Positions 61,211-64,000 of a DNA stretch of 64,000 nucleotides are shown here, one piece after another (positions within the stretch are counted from its first letter, which is position 1; each line of letters starts with the position of its first letter). The notes beneath the pieces were generated by a model. That model was not told the DNA's origin. It made no database searches and was given only the letters and a program-made list of their open reading frames with translations. Origin of the DNA: G963678445 sp963678445 (GTDB lineage Bacteria > Hydrogenedentota > Hydrogenedentia > Hydrogenedentales > G963678445); contig OY782877.1 of NCBI GenBank assembly GCA_963678445.1, positions 2,480,001 through 2,544,000 on the forward strand, given 5' to 3'. A program made the translations under genes and the position numbers.

Positions 61211-61329
61211 ACCCCTCTCTCTTGTAAAATCATCTTTATGCGATTACACCATGAAAAAAAATTTACCCGTCGAAATTTTAGCGCTCCCCTATATTTACTT
61301 TTGTAAAATTTGGAAATATGCCTTAACAG

Positions 61330-61358
61330 GTGACATAGAACAAGATTTATCATACAAT
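61330..61358 (+). promoter_or_regulatory. Promoter candidate for the PAS histidine kinase
   Basis: GTGACA (61330-61335), a 17-base spacer and TACAAT (61353-61358) give one mismatch in each box. The leader to the kinase start is about 90 nucleotides. AGGAG at 61446-61450 is the ribosome site. Confidence 0.55.
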
Positions 61359-61457
61359 GGATGGGGTCGTTAGCGCTACAGTACCATGTATGTTGAAAGA
61401 CGCCCCGTTGAATAGCACGTTAACCAGGGCGAGGGAACCTGTATCAGGAGATGTTAC

Positions 61458-64000
61458 ATGGCTGGGGGAACTGAGTCCCACTCTACAGAGGCCAGCTGGT
61501 CAGAAATGATAGAGAAGATGTTGCAGTTTGCCGAGACGGGCTGCTTTCGATGTGACTTAGAAGGTCGCATCCTCTCAATGCATCCTGCCGCATTTATGCT
61601 GCTGCATTTACATACTCATTTCGAGAATCCGGAACAGGTTTGCGGGCATCGCTATCTGGATTTAGTTGCCTACCCAAAACAAGGCGATATATTTTCGCAG
61701 TGGTTGCAGGAACGAATTGCAGGTCCGGTAGATTGTTACATCACGGTACCACAAGACGAATTGCGTTGCTTCCGGCATTGCTTCGTATATCAGGACGAGC
61801 CGCCTTGTGTGGACGTTTTGCTGCGCGATATCAGCCGTGAACAGAAGGCCCTGCAAGGTTTTCAGCGCAACGAACGCCAGTTTCAGGAATTGGTGGAAAC
61901 GGTACACAATGTGGTGCTGCGCATTACTCCAGAAGGCCGCGTGTTATATTGCAACACCTTTGCGCAATCGCTTTTCGGATACAGTGCCAAAGAATTAATG
62001 CAACGAAGTGTTTTTGAAACCATTGTTCCTGCAGTAGGCACAGGTGGTCAGAATTTGGAAACGGCCTATCGCGATTTCTTAACGCGACCGGAAGCTTTTC
62101 CTCAGAAAGAGATTGAAGCGCGTCGTAAAGACGATCGTCGTCTATGGCTTAGCTGGCACAACCGCCCCTTCTACGATATGGCAGGAAACCTGCGCGAGAT
62201 TTTAGTGGTTGGCACCGATCTGACTACCTTGCGACGTGAGCAGGCGGTACAATATTTACAAGAAGAGCGCCGTCGTCGTATCACCGAAATGGTGACTGAT
62301 TATGTCTACACCGTACAGCTGCGCGATGGAAAACCTGTTGCCACTACACACAGTCGCGGTTGTAAGACCGTAACAGGTTATGCCGCAGAAGAGCTGAACG
62401 CGAATCCGATGCTTTGGATTCAGATGGTTCCCGAAGAGGACCGTAGACTGGTCCGGGAACAGATCGCCACCCTTCTCCAATCGGGCAACGCAGAGCCAAT
62501 CGAGCACCGAGTGCGTCGCAAAGACGGGGCGCTACGCTGGGTTAAAAATACACCGCTGACCTACTTCGATCAACAAGGAAACCTCGTCGCCTACGACGGC
62601 TTAATCCGCGACATTACAACCGAAAAGATTACCGACGAACTTTTGCGGGAAAATGAGCGACGTTATCGAAAGATCACCGAAGCTATTACGGATTATGTCT
62701 ACACCGTGCGTGTGGAGAATGGACAAGCCCAGGAAACCATACACAGCCCCGCCTGCGAAGCCGTTACTGGATACTCTGCAGAAGAGCTGCAGGAAAATCC
62801 GTATCTTTGGATACAAATGGTTCCCGAAGAAGATCAGGAATTAGTGCGTGCGCAAGCCGCTGCAACTTTGACAGGGGAAGACGCGCAACCGATTGAACAC
62901 CGTATTCTTCGTAAAGGAGGGCGGGAACGTTGGGTGTTGAGCACACATGTGCCCCACCACGATTCCCAAGGCCGGCTCATCGCCTACGACGGCCTGCTGC
63001 GCGATATTACGCTGCGCAAGGAAGCAGAAGAGGCCCTGGAGAAACAACACGCTTTATTTCGTACCTTCATCGAGCACCTGCCCGATTACGCGTTCATTAA
63101 AGACAAGAGAAGTCGTTTCATTCTTACCAATCCCGCCCACCTGAAAACACTGGGTGCACAAACAATGGACGAAGTCATCGGCAAAACAGATTTTGATTTC
63201 TTCCCCTCTGCACTTGCCCAGGAATATTGCGCTGATGAACAAAAAATCATCCAGACCAAAACCCCCATGTTGAATAAAATGGAGCGCGCCTGCGATCGAG
63301 AAGGACGGGAATACATCCTGCTTACCTCCAAAATCCCCGTCTACGATTCACACGGCGTCGTCGTTGCACTGGTAGGTATCTCGCGTGACGTCACCGAACG
63401 CATCCATACCGAAGAAGAACGTAGAGCCCTGGAAGAAAAAATCCAGCAGGCACGCAAACTGGAAAGCCTGGGTATTCTTGCCGGCGGCATTGCGCATGAT
63501 TTCAACAATCTGCTCATGAGTATCCTCGGCAACGTCGACCTCGCAATGGACGCGGTGCCCGACCCAAGCAACACCTACACCAACCTGCAGGAAATCGAAA
63601 CGGCCGCCAAACGCGCCACCGAACTCTGTGCCAAAATGCTTGCCTATTCCGGCAAAGGACACTTTGTCATCGAAGCGTTGGATCTGAACAAGGTCTTACG
63701 AGAAATTCATCCAGTGCTCCGCATACCCATTCCAGACAACGTACACTTCCTTCTAGAACCCGCCTCCCATCTCCCCCAAATCAAAGGGGACGTCACCCAA
63801 ATACGCCAGGTCATCATCAATTTTGTCACCAATGCCGCCGAAGCTATCGCAAACAATAACGGCGTCATTACGGTGCGCACCGGCGTAATGCAATGCGATC
63901 ATGACTATCTCGAGGAAGGCTATCTGGATGACGACCTGGTCGAAGGACCCTATACCTACCTGGAAGTGGAAGACAACGGGCGCGGTATGGATATCGAAAC
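61458..64000 (+). CDS. Multi-PAS sensor histidine kinase (3' end beyond window)
   Basis: An open frame from the ATG at 61458, preceded by AGGAG, runs to the last base (847 codons). No membrane helix is seen, so the sensor is cytosolic. A PAS-like first module (about 20-130) is followed by PAS domains at about 142-262, 268-395, 400-525 and 530-660. The third and fourth are near-duplicates: ITDYVYTV, TGYSAEEL and WIQMVPEED recur. The dimerisation motif GGIAHDFNNLL has phospho-accepting His680. The ATPase N box is FVTNAAEAI, and the G1 box begins VEDNGRGMD just before the window ends. Kinases with this HDFNN box are often hybrids with a receiver domain at the C-terminus, which cannot be seen here. 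Confidence 0.9.
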   Translation, partial: MAGGTESHSTEASWSEMIEKMLQFAETGCFRCDLEGRILSMHPAAFMLLHLHTHFENPEQVCGHRYLDLVAYPKQGDIFSQWLQERIAGPVDCYITVPQDELRCFRHCFVYQDEPPCVDVLLRDISREQKALQGFQRNERQFQELVETVHNVVLRITPEGRVLYCNTFAQSLFGYSAKELMQRSVFETIVPAVGTGGQNLETAYRDFLTRPEAFPQKEIEARRKDDRRLWLSWHNRPFYDMAGNLREILVVGTDLTTLRREQAVQYLQEERRRRITEMVTDYVYTVQLRDGKPVATTHSRGCKTVTGYAAEELNANPMLWIQMVPEEDRRLVREQIATLLQSGNAEPIEHRVRRKDGALRWVKNTPLTYFDQQGNLVAYDGLIRDITTEKITDELLRENERRYRKITEAITDYVYTVRVENGQAQETIHSPACEAVTGYSAEELQENPYLWIQMVPEEDQELVRAQAAATLTGEDAQPIEHRILRKGGRERWVLSTHVPHHDSQGRLIAYDGLLRDITLRKEAEEALEKQHALFRTFIEHLPDYAFIKDKRSRFILTNPAHLKTLGAQTMDEVIGKTDFDFFPSALAQEYCADEQKIIQTKTPMLNKMERACDREGREYILLTSKIPVYDSHGVVVALVGISRDVTERIHTEEERRALEEKIQQARKLESLGILAGGIAHDFNNLLMSILGNVDLAMDAVPDPSNTYTNLQEIETAAKRATELCAKMLAYSGKGHFVIEALDLNKVLREIHPVLRIPIPDNVHFLLEPASHLPQIKGDVTQIRQVIINFVTNAAEAIANNNGVITVRTGVMQCDHDYLEEGYLDDDLVEGPYTYLEVEDNGRGMDIE

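Noticed and set aside
1..64000. CRISPR arrays, tRNA or rRNA genes, insertion sequences with a transposase
   Set aside because: No evenly spaced repeats with unique spacers, no cloverleaf-like segments and no transposase frames were seen. The tandem repeat copies at 37.8-38.1 kb are diverged and not CRISPR-like.

Overview
This window comes from a Gram-negative bacterial chromosome, probably of the PVC / Hydrogenedentota / Sumerlaeota sphere. LpxA and PlsY point to an outer membrane with lipid A. The paired sugar isomerase and Gfo/Idh/MocA genes, a PKD lipoprotein with a Glu-Gly linker, several exported glycosidases and a complete MoxR-Bat operon fit that group. I cannot place the phylum from sequence alone. 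No tRNA, rRNA, CRISPR array, transposase, integrase or phage gene was seen.

Layout. 0-4.4 kb: a truncated lipoprotein gene diverges from parA-parB, followed by serS and a Sir2 deacylase. 4.8-7.2 kb: an exported GH3 glycosidase. 7.3-15.5 kb: rpoB-rpoC with its own promoter, a small overlapping leader ORF and a strong terminator, without the usual ribosomal protein genes in front. 15.6-22.9 kb: a PP2C phosphatase, a GT-C glycosyltransferase with a large extra domain, a methyltransferase, DUF72, DUF2147 and a HAD phosphatase. 22.9-33.6 kb: one long minus-strand block, htrA then moxR-DUF58-lipoprotein-batA-batB-batC-batD-batE, mostly with overlapping or abutting genes. 34-43 kb: a UvrD/PcrA helicase, a membrane protein with a coupled 49-residue ORF, a HAD mutase-like enzyme, an esterase-sialidase fusion, an AT-rich PD-(D/E)XK nuclease-like gene and cardiolipin synthase. 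43-50 kb: lpxA, an isomerase plus oxidoreductase pair, an exported metallophosphoesterase, der and plsY. 50-64 kb: a CocE-type hydrolase, alpha-glucan phosphorylase, a PKD lipoprotein, a penicillin-acylase-family protein, a GH50-like glycosidase and a multi-PAS histidine kinase that runs off the end.

The most unusual thing here is a dispersed repeat family with no obvious name. At least six copies lie at about 16.99, 33.6, 37.8-38.1 (tandem), 41.5, 47.2 and 58.9 kb. They share an AT-rich left half, a core AAGGACCATA and one or two short hairpins with the loop GCTG. In several copies the hairpin arms differ in a compensating way. Copies are about 99 or 130-140 bp long and bounded by short direct repeats, typically CTTTAG. 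All point in the same direction as the gene they precede or sit in. One copy is inserted in frame in the metallophosphoesterase gene at 47.2 kb. It adds exactly 33 codons between two copies of CTTTAGTGC, and removing it restores a normal-looking family sequence. This resembles, in behaviour but not in sequence, the protein-invading palindromic elements known from Rickettsia.
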